DNA of 53,781 bases from NCBI RefSeq assembly GCF_003857055.1, contig NZ_QGSZ01000241.1, positions 1 through 53,781 on the forward strand, read 5' to 3'. Positions 31,947-41,228 of the stretch are shown here, one piece after another; position 1 is the stretch's first letter; each line of letters starts with the position of its first letter. The position numbers were made by a program, and so were the translations under genes. Source of the DNA: Micromonospora inaquosa. Lineage in GTDB: Bacteria; Actinomycetota; Actinomycetes; Mycobacteriales; Micromonosporaceae. The notes under the pieces are model-generated. The model had not been told where the DNA came from. It saw only the letters and a list, made by a program, of their open reading frames with translations, and did not search any database.

Positions 31947-33170
31947 GTGGTGGCTGGGAACGCAGAGAACACGTATCCGCTTACTATGGGCCAGTTGTCG
32001 CTATGGCAGGATGCCGTGCGTCGCCCCGCCAGTCAACGCTGGGAATCAAACATGAACCCGGCCTGGCCGGTGCCATCAGGAATTGGCACGGATAAGGTCA
32101 GGTGGGCGCTTGCCGCGCTTGCGGAACGGCACGAATCACTACGGACGCGCTACGGCACGGCCGGCGACTCCAGTGAGGTCCACCAAATTGTCGCCGAATC
32201 TGCTCCGGCCGCCTACCAGGGGACGGTCGAGCGGGAACAGTGGTCGGCAATGGCGGCCGAGCAGTTGCGGCTGCCCTTCGACCTGACCGAGCAGCCCCCG
32301 TGGCGGGCCTGGGCGGTCCAGAAGGACGGATTGACGTGCCAGGTCCAGCTGATTATCCACCACCTTGCCGCCGACGGCGCGGCCCTGATGGTCCTCCAGC
32401 AGGACTTCCAGTCACTGATCGCATCACGAGCGGCAACCCGGCCGGCCCCCACTCCGCGAGGGCTGGCCGCACGTCAACGAGAACCGGCATACGCAGCAAG
32501 GCTCGCTGCTGCCGCCGAATATCGTGAACAGACGATTGCCGCCGCGCCGCGGGAGGCGGGCATTGAACGCCAGGGCCTTCTGCGAGCCTGTGCACATACC
32601 GGGATCTCCTTCGGCCTTGCCCGGAAAACCGCACAGAAACTCGAAGTGACGTTACCCAATCTGCTCTTCGCGGCCTATTCGCACGCTCTTGCCGGAATGG
32701 CGGGTGGAGACTCGCCCCTGCTGTGCCTCCTGTCCGCGAACCGGCTGGAGCCATCGGTGCGAAATCTTGTCTCATCGATGACGCAGTGGGTTCCGGTCCG
32801 CAGCGCCGAAGGCGCGGGACGCCCGTTCGCTGCCGTTGCCGCCGATGCCAACATCAACGCGATACGCGCCCTTCAGCACGGGATCGTCGACCCGGCTGCG
32901 GTCGCGCCACTGGACCTCGACCGGGGATGTTTCTTCACGTTTGTCTCGCCGCCCGCAACTGATACCGCGGCCGGTGGTGGCCTTGGGCAGAGCCGGATTG
33001 AGTGGTTGCCGCCACGGGGACGCAGTGGTCCGAGTTTCTACCTCATTGCCAGCGTCTTTCCTGAGGTCAGTCTGACCCTCCGTGTCATGCGATCGGGCTA
33101 TGACCGGGAGGGCCTGGAGAGTTTGCTGAGTTCGATGACGGCGACGTTGCGGCAAGAGGCGGCGCGATGA
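31947..33170 (+). CDS. Stand-alone NRPS condensation-domain protein (C1)
   Basis: This is a free-standing condensation domain of about 407 residues. It starts with the family's YPLTMGQLSLW segment (C1 motif) and carries the intact catalytic motif HHLAADG at residues 138-144, followed by a second lobe with ANRLEPSVRNLVSSMTQWVP. Such enzymes form an amide (or ester) between a carrier-bound donor and an acceptor amine. GTG 31947 follows TGGAG closely; 31950 is an alternative. It is the first gene of a six-gene overlapping operon, sharing four bases with the exporter gene. It could serve chain initiation or release, since no thioesterase is present. Confidence 0.82.
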   Translation: MVAGNAENTYPLTMGQLSLWQDAVRRPASQRWESNMNPAWPVPSGIGTDKVRWALAALAERHESLRTRYGTAGDSSEVHQIVAESAPAAYQGTVEREQWSAMAAEQLRLPFDLTEQPPWRAWAVQKDGLTCQVQLIIHHLAADGAALMVLQQDFQSLIASRAATRPAPTPRGLAARQREPAYAARLAAAAEYREQTIAAAPREAGIERQGLLRACAHTGISFGLARKTAQKLEVTLPNLLFAAYSHALAGMAGGDSPLLCLLSANRLEPSVRNLVSSMTQWVPVRSAEGAGRPFAAVAADANINAIRALQHGIVDPAAVAPLDLDRGCFFTFVSPPATDTAAGGGLGQSRIEWLPPRGRSGPSFYLIASVFPEVSLTLRVMRSGYDREGLESLLSSMTATLRQEAAR

Positions 33171-34432
33171 GTCGGAGCCTTTGGCGTCACCGCGACTTCA
33201 TGGTGCTCTGGTCGGGGCGGACGTTGAGCGAAACGGGCGACGCGATCTCGTTGCTCGCCATCCCTCTGCTCGCGGTGACCGTTCTTGACGCGGGCGCGCT
33301 GGAGGTCGGCGTGCTGACCGCGACGAGGATGGTCGCCTATCTGTTGATTTCACTTCCGGCGGGGGTCTGGGTGGACCGCTGGCCGAAACGAATGCTCATG
33401 GTCATTTGCCTTCTGTTGCGGGCCGGGCTGGTGGCCACTGTCGCCGTGGGCGCTTGGTTCGGTTGGGTCACGATGGCGCAACTCTGGATTGTCGCGTTGC
33501 TTTCGGGCGTGTGCACCGTGCTCTACGAAACTGCTCACCACAGTCTGGTGCCAACCATCGTGGCGCCTGACCAGTTGCTCGACGCCAACGGGAAGATGAG
33601 CACGACCTATTCGGTTTCGATGATCGCCGGGTACAGCGTCGGCGGCGCGCTCATTTCGGTGATGGGTGTGGCAAGAACGGTGGGGTTGGATGCCCTGGCC
33701 TATCTCGGCAACGCCTGCTCGCTGCTGTTGATCCGTCGAGACGAGCCGGCGCGGGCCGAGGCGCGCGAACGGCACTTCCGCCGAGAGTTGGCCGAGGGGT
33801 TCTCGTTTGTTTTCCGTCACCCCATCATGCCGAGGCTGGTTGCGGCGGCGGCGACCCTGAACCTGTTCAGCCAGATGATTTTCGCTCTCTCGGTGCTGTA
33901 TCTGGTGCGGGTTCTGCGGCTGTCCGAGGGCCAGGTCGCGTTGACTCTTGCCCTGATCACCATTGGTGGCGTCACTGGAGGGCTGGTATCGGGACGACTG
34001 GCCCGGGTAGTGGGCACGGCGAGGATCATCTGGGCTGCGCCGCTCGGCCTGGGCTGGCTGGTTCTGCTCGTCCCCGCGTCGCGACCGGGTTGGGGCATGG
34101 CGACCTACACCCTTGGCATGGCCGCCCTCAGCGCCCTGTTCGCCATCTACAACGCCGCCTCGATCAGTTACCGCCAACGGGTCTGCCCACCGGAACTGCT
34201 CGGCCGGATGACGGCCTCGGTGCGGTGGGTCATCTTCGGGGTGATGCCGTTGGGCGCGCTCCTGGGCGGCGCGCTGGGCTCCTGGATCGGCGTCCGACCG
34301 ACCTTGTGGATCGCCGCAGCCGGAGTGTGGGCCTCAGGACTCTGGGTGCTTCTCTCACCTCTGCGCTGGATGCGCGACCTGCCCGCTGACACTGCCGGGA
34401 AACGGAACGAGGAGGCGATACAGGTTGGCTGA
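33167..34432 (+). CDS. MFS transporter, probable product exporter
   Basis: This is a 421-residue major facilitator with about 12 helices. An early FMVLWSGRTLSETGDAI segment and DRWPKRMLM, a motif A-like loop between helices 2 and 3, mark it as an MFS_3-type drug or metabolite exporter. It is embedded in the biosynthetic operon, overlapping C1 by four bases and C2 by eight, and so probably exports the product or confers self-resistance. Confidence 0.9.
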   Translation: MSRSLWRHRDFMVLWSGRTLSETGDAISLLAIPLLAVTVLDAGALEVGVLTATRMVAYLLISLPAGVWVDRWPKRMLMVICLLLRAGLVATVAVGAWFGWVTMAQLWIVALLSGVCTVLYETAHHSLVPTIVAPDQLLDANGKMSTTYSVSMIAGYSVGGALISVMGVARTVGLDALAYLGNACSLLLIRRDEPARAEARERHFRRELAEGFSFVFRHPIMPRLVAAAATLNLFSQMIFALSVLYLVRVLRLSEGQVALTLALITIGGVTGGLVSGRLARVVGTARIIWAAPLGLGWLVLLVPASRPGWGMATYTLGMAALSALFAIYNAASISYRQRVCPPELLGRMTASVRWVIFGVMPLGALLGGALGSWIGVRPTLWIAAAGVWASGLWVLLSPLRWMRDLPADTAGKRNEEAIQVG

Positions 34433-35522
34433 CACGCCATACGGACAGCGGATTCTCGCCTGGACCGGTAGCGGGGTTCCCGCCGAGCGGTTCGTCGCCG
34501 TTGGCGGCGTGCGGCTTCCGGAGAAGCCGGACCTCGACTGGATTCAAGACCGCCTCGACGCCGCCGTGTGCCGGCATCCCGTGCTCGGCGCCGGCCCGGT
34601 GCCACTGGCGGACGTGGACAACGTCTGGGCGGCGGCGTCGGCGGCGAGCTATCCGCCGACGTCACCGTGCCTACTCTGGGCGTACGTCAACGGGCCCGAG
34701 CTGCTACTCGTGGCGCATCACACCGTGTCCGACCCCTGGTCGATGCGTGTCCTGATCCGCGACGTGCTCAAGGGCGACGGAACTCCGGCCCCGTCCTACC
34801 GACACGACGTGTCGACGAAGCAGCTCAGAAGGATGTCCCGGGCCGTCCCGTTCTGGGAGCAGGCGCTCGCCGATGTGCCAGCGCTGACCACGGACGCTGG
34901 CCCCGGCGAGCCCGAGAGCACCCGAGAACTGCGGATCAGGACAGACATCACGGTGGCCCAGACGGATGTGGTGGGCCGCGCGGCGCAGAGCACCGCGTTC
35001 GTGGTGCTGTTCGCCGCCTTCGCCCAGGCTCTTCAGCCGCTGAGCGAAGGTCGAGATCTGATCATCCCGGTGCTGACCTACGGGCGCGACCGATCCGAGT
35101 GGGACACCGTGGGCCTCTACATGAACGTGTTGCCGGTGCGGCTGACGACGACCGACCTGCCCGCTGTGCAGCGTGCCTTCATTGCGGCCTACGCCCAGGA
35201 GGTTCCCTTCCCGGTGCTCGTCGAGACGGTGCCTGCTGCCGGTGCCGCCTTCGTCCGTGGTGGTCCGGCCCTGGCTCAGTTCGAGGTGATCCAGGTTCCG
35301 GCTGACGACAGCATCGAGCCACTGACCATTCCCGCCGGTCTGGGTCTCGGCGGACCGATACTGCCCGTCAACGGGCTCGCCTTCTGGCTGGAGCTCGGAG
35401 GCGGCGGCGTCTACACGGTGTGCCTGCGCTACCGGGACGACCTCTATCGCGAGTCGGGGATGCGGGCACTTGTCCAACGGTTCGTCGACAGGTGGGGAGA
35501 CCTTTATGCAGCAGCGCGCTGA
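34425..35522 (+). CDS. Second stand-alone condensation-like protein (C2), short, HHxxxDP variant
   Basis: This is a 365-residue protein of the condensation/acyltransferase fold. The active-site segment VAHHTVSDPWSM (His98, His99, Asp103) matches HHxxxDG except that the Gly is Pro. The N-terminal motif typical of C domains is missing, and the protein is about 40 residues shorter than C1. The first His pair and Asp are retained, so it may be active with a special acceptor, or it may have a structural or carrier-docking role. The start is TTG 34425, inside the end of the exporter gene, implying coupled and possibly reduced translation. It overlaps the carrier gene by 17 bases. Confidence 0.7.
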   Translation: MADTPYGQRILAWTGSGVPAERFVAVGGVRLPEKPDLDWIQDRLDAAVCRHPVLGAGPVPLADVDNVWAAASAASYPPTSPCLLWAYVNGPELLLVAHHTVSDPWSMRVLIRDVLKGDGTPAPSYRHDVSTKQLRRMSRAVPFWEQALADVPALTTDAGPGEPESTRELRIRTDITVAQTDVVGRAAQSTAFVVLFAAFAQALQPLSEGRDLIIPVLTYGRDRSEWDTVGLYMNVLPVRLTTTDLPAVQRAFIAAYAQEVPFPVLVETVPAAGAAFVRGGPALAQFEVIQVPADDSIEPLTIPAGLGLGGPILPVNGLAFWLELGGGGVYTVCLRYRDDLYRESGMRALVQRFVDRWGDLYAAAR

Positions 35523-35736
35523 GCTCCAGGGCCGGCTGATCAAGCTGTGGAGCGAGAAACTCGGTGTTCCCACGGTCACCGTCGAGGACAACTTCTTCGC
35601 CCTCGGCGGCGACTCCCTTCTGGCCGCGGACCTGCTGATGGACATCTACGAAGAGTTCGGCATAGAGATCGACGCGGCGGTCCTGTTCCTCAAGCCCACC
35701 ATCGCCGATCTTCTCGAGGAGGTCTCGGCGGCATGA
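35506..35736 (+). CDS. Free-standing peptidyl/acyl carrier protein
   Basis: This 76-residue four-helix carrier has the phosphopantetheine attachment motif LGGDSLL with Ser37. It holds the activated building block as a thioester for the adenylation, P450 and condensation enzymes of the operon. ATG 35506 is preceded by GGGGAGA and lies within the end of C2. An earlier in-frame start at 35470 would add non-carrier sequence. Its stop overlaps the P450 start (ATGA). Confidence 0.92.
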   Translation: MQQRAELQGRLIKLWSEKLGVPTVTVEDNFFALGGDSLLAADLLMDIYEEFGIEIDAAVLFLKPTIADLLEEVSAA

Positions 35737-36944
35737 ACCTGGTCCCGTCGACCGACGTGGCGGCCATCGACCTCGCCCGGATCGACCTCAGCGACCCGGC
35801 GCTGTTCGCCGCCGGCGACCCGCACGCGGTGTGGCAGGCGATGCGCCAGCGAGAGCCGGTGCGGTGGCAGGCTGTCGACAGCACCGGCTTCTGGGCCGTC
35901 TCCACCTTCGACGGGGCCGAGAGGGTGCTGTCGGACCATGCCACCTTCTCCTCCACCGGTGGCGTCATGCTCAACATGCTCGGCCGGACAGAGCCGGCCC
36001 AGGGGCAGCAGTTCTCCGCGACCGACCCGCCGGAGCACGGCCACATTCGCGGACCCCTACAACGTGAACTGGCGATGCGTGCTGTTCAGCAGCATGCTGC
36101 CGTGGTCCGGGAACATGTCCGGGATCTGCTCGGGTCGCTGTCGGGAAGCTTCGACTTCGCGACCGCCATCTCGCCGCTGCCGATGGCGTTCCTCGGGCCG
36201 CTGATGGGCATCCCGGCCCGGGACTGGCCCCTGATCGCTCGCCTGGTGGCGATGTCGGTCGCCGAACACGACCCGGACACGGCTGTCGAAGGGGGCCCTC
36301 AGGCGACCCTCGACCGGGGTCACCGCGAGCTGTTCGCCTACCTGCTGAACCTGTCGCTGGAACACCGTAAGCGCCCGCGTGGCGACCTGGTGGACGCGCT
36401 GTTGGCGCTGCCGATCAGCGCCGGTGGAGTAGTGGCCAACTGTTACAGCCTGATTCTGGGAGCTGCGGCCTCCATCGCCCACGTTCCCACTGCGACGCTC
36501 GGCGAACTGCTGCGCACCGGTCAGTACCCGACGTGGGCCGCGCGGCGCACTTCCATCCCCAGCGCAGTGGAGGAGGCGATCCGCTGGACCTCTCCCGCCG
36601 GGCACTTCCTGCGTACGGCAACCCAGGACACAGCCATCAACGGCAAGGCAATCGCCGCCGGAGATGCGGTGGTGCTGTGGATCGGCTCCTCCAACCGCGA
36701 CGAGCGCTACTTCCCTGATCCCCACCGGCTGGACCCCTCCCGCCGGGGGCAGCGCCACCTGGCCTTCGGCGCCGGCGCGCACTACTGCATCGGGGCGGCG
36801 CTCGCCCGGCTCGCGCTGAGGATCGTTTTCGAGGAGATGTTTCACCGGTTTGCCTCATTCGAGCTCGCCGGCGACATCGTGCACGTGCGCTCAACGTGGC
36901 TTGCCGGCATCAAGAGCCTTCCAGTGGTGGGCCGACCGCGATGA
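35733..36944 (+). CDS. Cytochrome P450 with atypical I-helix
   Basis: This is a 403-residue bacterial P450. The heme-binding loop FGAGAHYCIG carries the axial Cys352, and the K-helix ExxR is Glu281-Arg284. The I-helix region reads LGAAASIAH near residues 242-250, where most P450s have (A/G)Gx(D/E)T. The acid is Ala and the Thr is Ser, so the usual proton-relay pair is incomplete. Such changes occur in P450s with unusual chemistry or with substrate-assisted oxygen activation. Position between the carrier and adenylation genes suggests oxidation of a carrier-bound amino acid. It shares ATGA overlaps on both sides. I prefer the start ATG 35733; upstream extension runs through the carrier gene. 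Confidence 0.9.
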   Translation: MNLVPSTDVAAIDLARIDLSDPALFAAGDPHAVWQAMRQREPVRWQAVDSTGFWAVSTFDGAERVLSDHATFSSTGGVMLNMLGRTEPAQGQQFSATDPPEHGHIRGPLQRELAMRAVQQHAAVVREHVRDLLGSLSGSFDFATAISPLPMAFLGPLMGIPARDWPLIARLVAMSVAEHDPDTAVEGGPQATLDRGHRELFAYLLNLSLEHRKRPRGDLVDALLALPISAGGVVANCYSLILGAAASIAHVPTATLGELLRTGQYPTWAARRTSIPSAVEEAIRWTSPAGHFLRTATQDTAINGKAIAAGDAVVLWIGSSNRDERYFPDPHRLDPSRRGQRHLAFGAGAHYCIGAALARLALRIVFEEMFHRFASFELAGDIVHVRSTWLAGIKSLPVVGRPR

Positions 36945-38266
36945 CCGACGATGTGCTGGCGATGATCCAGGCACGCATGCGGGAGGTCCCCGCTGCCATC
37001 GCGCTCGTCGACCGTCACGGATCAACGACGTATGGGGAGCTTGACCGCGTGTCGGGCTCCATAGCGAGCTATCTGAAGAGCCGGGACGTGGCCGCGGGCG
37101 AGCCCGTTGGTGTGCACGCCCCGCTGTCCCGATGGGCAATCGTCGGGATGCTGGGGGTGCTGCGGGCGGGCGCCCGATACGTGCCGATCGACACGGCGTT
37201 TCCCGCCGAGCGGCAGCAGCGGATGAAGCAGCGCAGCGGGGCGCGTATCCACCTCACCCAGGACCTGATCGCGACCCTGCCCGACGGGGAAGCGCCCTGG
37301 CGGGACGGCCCGTACGCCTACACCATCTTCACCAGCGGCTCGACCGGCAACCCTCAAGCGGTGACGGTCTCCCGGACCGCGTTGAGCTACTCCACCACAG
37401 CCCGGATCGAGTATTACGGTGAGCCGCCGCACCGCTTCCTGCTGTGCTCGTCCATATCCTTCGACAGTTCGGTGGCGGGCATCTACTGGACGCTGTGCAC
37501 CGGCTCGACACTCATCATCCCCAGCGACAGGCCCGCAAACCTGCCAGCCGTCCTGAAGGCCGGTCGGGAGTATCATCCGACGCACGCGCTCATGGTTCCG
37601 TCGCTCTACCGGCTGCTGCTGCGTTCACCGATCGAATCGCTCACGACGGTGATCGTCGCCGGGGAGACCTGCTCGCCCGACCTTGTTCGGCAGCATTTCG
37701 ACACCGTGCCACGGACCGCTCTGTACAACGAATACGGCCCCACCGAGTGCACGGTGTGGAGCACTGTGCACAAATGTGCCCCTGGCGATGACCCCGTGCC
37801 CATTGGCCGACCGATCCCCGGAACGACGGTGTCCATTCACGACGGCGAACTCGTTATCTCTTCGCCCGGCGTGGTGAACGAGCATCGCGAGTACCGCACC
37901 GGGGACATCGTCAGCCTCGGTGACGATGGTCTGCTGCGGTATCACGGCCGCGCCGACGATCAACTCAAACTGGGTGGAATGCGTATCGAGTCGGCCGAGA
38001 TCGAAAACGCTCTGCTCACTTTTCCCGGAGTCACCGACGCGGCAATCGGCGTACACGAGTCTCGGATCGCGGCCTTCCTCACCGGCCTGTCCAGCATCGA
38101 CGAAGGAACGCTGAGAACCCATCTGCTGCGGCTACTACCAGCAGTCGCGGTGCCCAGGGCGTTCCGAGCCGTCCCTCGCCTGCCGTCGCTCCCGAACGGA
38201 AAGCTGGACCGTACCGAGCTGGCAGACCGCACGGCAGCGATCTTCGGCGGGGTGCCGTCGCATTGA
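36941..38266 (+). CDS. Free-standing NRPS adenylation-domain protein
   Basis: This 441-residue amino acid (or acid) adenylating enzyme retains the core motifs: FTSGSTGNPQAV (A3), FDSS (A4), NEYGPTE (A5), YRTGD (A7), GRADDQLKLGGMRIE (A8) and NGKLDR with the catalytic Lys (A10). It should activate a substrate with ATP and load it on the carrier at 35506. Asp at the position equivalent to GrsA 235 suggests an alpha-amino acid. A hand alignment of the pocket gives D-S-A-L-I-A-E-V-W, which I cannot match to a substrate. No carrier or condensation domain is fused. It is the last gene of the operon and stops 12 bases from the convergent regulator. Confidence 0.9.
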   Translation: MTDDVLAMIQARMREVPAAIALVDRHGSTTYGELDRVSGSIASYLKSRDVAAGEPVGVHAPLSRWAIVGMLGVLRAGARYVPIDTAFPAERQQRMKQRSGARIHLTQDLIATLPDGEAPWRDGPYAYTIFTSGSTGNPQAVTVSRTALSYSTTARIEYYGEPPHRFLLCSSISFDSSVAGIYWTLCTGSTLIIPSDRPANLPAVLKAGREYHPTHALMVPSLYRLLLRSPIESLTTVIVAGETCSPDLVRQHFDTVPRTALYNEYGPTECTVWSTVHKCAPGDDPVPIGRPIPGTTVSIHDGELVISSPGVVNEHREYRTGDIVSLGDDGLLRYHGRADDQLKLGGMRIESAEIENALLTFPGVTDAAIGVHESRIAAFLTGLSSIDEGTLRTHLLRLLPAVAVPRAFRAVPRLPSLPNGKLDRTELADRTAAIFGGVPSH

Positions 38267-38278
38267 CACGGACGGACA

Positions 38279-40948
38279 TCACCCCACGCGCGGTGACGTC
38301 GTTCCCTGACGGCACTCGGCTCCCTGCGGCAGGGTGTACGGGAGGAGTTCGGTGAGTTTGTCGGTGTCGCCGAGCCGGGTGAGGATGGCCCCCGCCTCCT
38401 CGAAGGCCCGTCGCGCGGCCAGCGGCTCAATCTGCGCGTACGCCTTGCCCAGATTCGTGAGTGCGGTGGCCTGCATCGAATGCCAACCCCGGGTGCGCCA
38501 GATGGCGACCGACTCCTCAAGGTGACCGATCGCCCGTTCGGGGAACCCGTCGGCCAACTCGATCTCGCCCAACACCTCCAACGCTTCGGCCAGGTGGTGG
38601 CTCATGCGGTACTCCCGGCTGAGCGCCACCGACGTCTCCGCCGTGGTGCGTGCCGAAGGATCACCGCGTTGGAGGGCCAGCCGAGCCAGCGCGAGCAGCG
38701 TCAGGACTTCGGTGTAGGTGTCGCCGTAATGACGCGAGATGGTCAGCGACTCGCGGAGCATGCGTTGACTGTGTTCGAGGTTGTCGAGTTGGCGATGGGT
38801 GATGCCGGAGAACTGCAGGACGGTGGCGACCCAGCGCGGATTGTCCAGGGCTCGCGCCTCGTCCAGCGCGTCGGCCAGGCCAGCGGCGGCGTCGTCGAAC
38901 CGCCCCTGCTCGTAGTGGGCGACGGACAGCGCCAACCGGGACCGGATCCGGCCACCCCGGTGCCCCGACCGGTTGGCCAACTGGAGGGCCCGGGTGGCGT
39001 AGGTGATCGCGGTGTGGTGGTCGCCGGCGGCGGTGAGCGCCCAGGAGCACATCACCGCGGCGTCGCTCATGCCCTGCTCGTGCCGCAGCAGGGTGAACAT
39101 GTCCAACAACCGGAATGCCTCGTCGTGCAGCCGGGACATCGCGTCGCCGTCGCCGCCGTCGTTGATCCACGTGGTTACGTCGATCAGGCCGCGCAACATG
39201 ACCGCCTCGCCGAGCAGGTTGCCTGCCGTGCGGCACGCCGACATGACCTCGGTGTTGGTGTCGACCCAGTCGCTGTACATGCCGCGCACGTCGAAGTACT
39301 TCTCCATGCACCCGGCCAGGTCGAACGCCACATCGTCGCGGCCGAGCAGACAGGCCTGCCGGATCAGGGACCGCAGCGCCGACCGCTCGGCGTCGAACCA
39401 CAATCCCGGGTCGACACCCGGCGTGTACCGCTCGACCCAGCCCGTGACCGGGCGCGGCGCGGGTCCGCTGATCGCCGCATAGCACGGCCCGGGGATGTGT
39501 CGAGCCATCCGCTCGGTGAGGGCCAGCCAGCCACCGAACCCACGGGTGAGCGCGCTGGCAAGCGACTCACTGGTCTCCTCGGCCTCGGCGCGTTCCCGAG
39601 CGAATATTCGTACGAGGTCGTGAAAGCGGTAGCGTTGCTGCCCGGCCACATCGGTGTCGGTTGCGGTGAGCAACTGTGCATCCACCAACGCCTCGGCGCG
39701 CTCGATCCCGGTGTCCAATGTTGAGTCGAGAATGGCCGCGGCGAACCAGGCCGGGAAGTCTGGCAGGTCGAAGAGGCCGAGCAGCCGGAACAACCGCCGT
39801 ACCGTCGGATCGAGCGCCTGGTAGCTCAGCGCGAGCGACGCGCGAACCGCCAGGTCGCCGGCTGTCAGCTGGTCCAGGCGGCGTCGCTCGTCGCCGAGCA
39901 TCGTCGCCAGGTGTCCGAGGTGCCAGGTGGGTCGGGCGGCGAGGCGTGCACCGGCGACGCGTACCGCCAGTGGTAGGCCACCGCACAACGAGACGATCCG
40001 CGCAGCCCCCGTGTGCTGCGCGGTCACCCGATCGTCAGTGGTGATCCTGGCCAGGAGCCGGATCGCCGCGTTCGGTGGGAACACGTCGAGGTCGACGCGG
40101 CGAGCACCCTCGATGCCGGTGAGTCGTGCCCGGCTGGTCAGGATGACGGCACAGCTCGCCGTGCCCGGCAGCAACGGTCGGACCTGTTCCTCGGTGGCGG
40201 CGTTGTCCAGGACCAGGAGGACACAGCGGTCGGCGAGGCGAGTTCGGTACAGCTCGGCACGTTCGGTCTCGTCGGCCGGAATCACCTGGTTCTGTACGCC
40301 CAGCGCGCGCAGAAAGCGGGCCAGGACGTCGCCGGACTGCAGCGGCGACGCGTCGGCACCGCGCAGGTTCACGTAGAGCTGACCGTCGGGGTAGGTGCCG
40401 GCCAGCCGGTGCGCGACGTGCACCGCGAGGGCGGTCTTGCCGATGCCACCCATGCCGCTGATCATCGCGATGGCCGGCGCGTGGTGGTGCCGGTCGGTCT
40501 TCGTCGCACCCGAGAGGAGCTGGTGCAGCGATGCCACCTGATCCTCGCGACCGGTGAAGTCGGCGATATCGGCGGGCAGCATGGCGGGCACGGACCCACC
40601 GTCAGGTGCGGGCCGCGGCGCGTCGTGCGTGACAGGTGCCGCGGCGGCCGGCCGGGTGGATGCGGCGGCGAGCGTGTTGCGCGCCGCGACCCACGTGGCG
40701 ACGGACGCCTTGTCGAGCCCGCAAGCCCGGACGAACGTCGCGACGACGTCGCTCCTGGGCAGGCTTGAACGGGCAAGCATCGAGGCGGTCGTACTCGCTG
40801 GCAGTGTCTCGCCAAGGGCCTCCGCCCGGCGGGCCAGCTGGCGATATGACAGATCCGACCACGCCCGCAACCGGCGGAGGGCGGCAATGTAGTCGCCCGG
40901 GTTGCCGAGCCCATTCGGGCTCGGCAACCCATCAGCAAGCTCGGTCAT
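38279..40948 (-). CDS. HTH/NB-ARC/TPR regulator (AfsR-like family)
   Basis: This 889-residue regulator has an N-terminal HTH-like region (residues 20-90), then an NB-ARC ATPase with the P-loop GMGGIGKTA at 165-173 and VLLVLDNA as the Walker B strand. About 400 residues of tetratricopeptide repeats follow. Such STAND proteins switch transcription of secondary-metabolite genes in actinomycetes on ligand or partner binding. ATG 40948 is preceded by GGGGGAAACGT; the frame stays open 60 codons upstream but without a better site. It is convergent with the NRPS-like operon and is its most likely pathway-specific regulator, though the target promoter is not known. Confidence 0.88.
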   Translation of the reverse strand: MTELADGLPSPNGLGNPGDYIAALRRLRAWSDLSYRQLARRAEALGETLPASTTASMLARSSLPRSDVVATFVRACGLDKASVATWVAARNTLAAASTRPAAAAPVTHDAPRPAPDGGSVPAMLPADIADFTGREDQVASLHQLLSGATKTDRHHHAPAIAMISGMGGIGKTALAVHVAHRLAGTYPDGQLYVNLRGADASPLQSGDVLARFLRALGVQNQVIPADETERAELYRTRLADRCVLLVLDNAATEEQVRPLLPGTASCAVILTSRARLTGIEGARRVDLDVFPPNAAIRLLARITTDDRVTAQHTGAARIVSLCGGLPLAVRVAGARLAARPTWHLGHLATMLGDERRRLDQLTAGDLAVRASLALSYQALDPTVRRLFRLLGLFDLPDFPAWFAAAILDSTLDTGIERAEALVDAQLLTATDTDVAGQQRYRFHDLVRIFARERAEAEETSESLASALTRGFGGWLALTERMARHIPGPCYAAISGPAPRPVTGWVERYTPGVDPGLWFDAERSALRSLIRQACLLGRDDVAFDLAGCMEKYFDVRGMYSDWVDTNTEVMSACRTAGNLLGEAVMLRGLIDVTTWINDGGDGDAMSRLHDEAFRLLDMFTLLRHEQGMSDAAVMCSWALTAAGDHHTAITYATRALQLANRSGHRGGRIRSRLALSVAHYEQGRFDDAAAGLADALDEARALDNPRWVATVLQFSGITHRQLDNLEHSQRMLRESLTISRHYGDTYTEVLTLLALARLALQRGDPSARTTAETSVALSREYRMSHHLAEALEVLGEIELADGFPERAIGHLEESVAIWRTRGWHSMQATALTNLGKAYAQIEPLAARRAFEEAGAILTRLGDTDKLTELLPYTLPQGAECRQGTTSPRVG

Positions 40949-41228
40949 ACGTTTCCCCCGTACCGACGTCGCTCTATGAATGATCACCATAGTCGTCGAT
41001 TGGTCGGGCGGCCAGTGGCGGGCGGGGGTGTCCCGGCATTCGAATTCGCTCCACCTGGGGCGCGAATCATGAAGTCGAACACAACAATGTGCGCCAGGCG
41101 AACATCGGTGCCTCTGCCAGCGGTACAAGAACTGTTACGCAACCAACCGGATTTTGGGATGCGGCGCTCCGCCGGCGCGTTCGACCTGCACCGCCGCAGC
41201 GGTTCACGGCCACCAATTCCAGCAGCGC

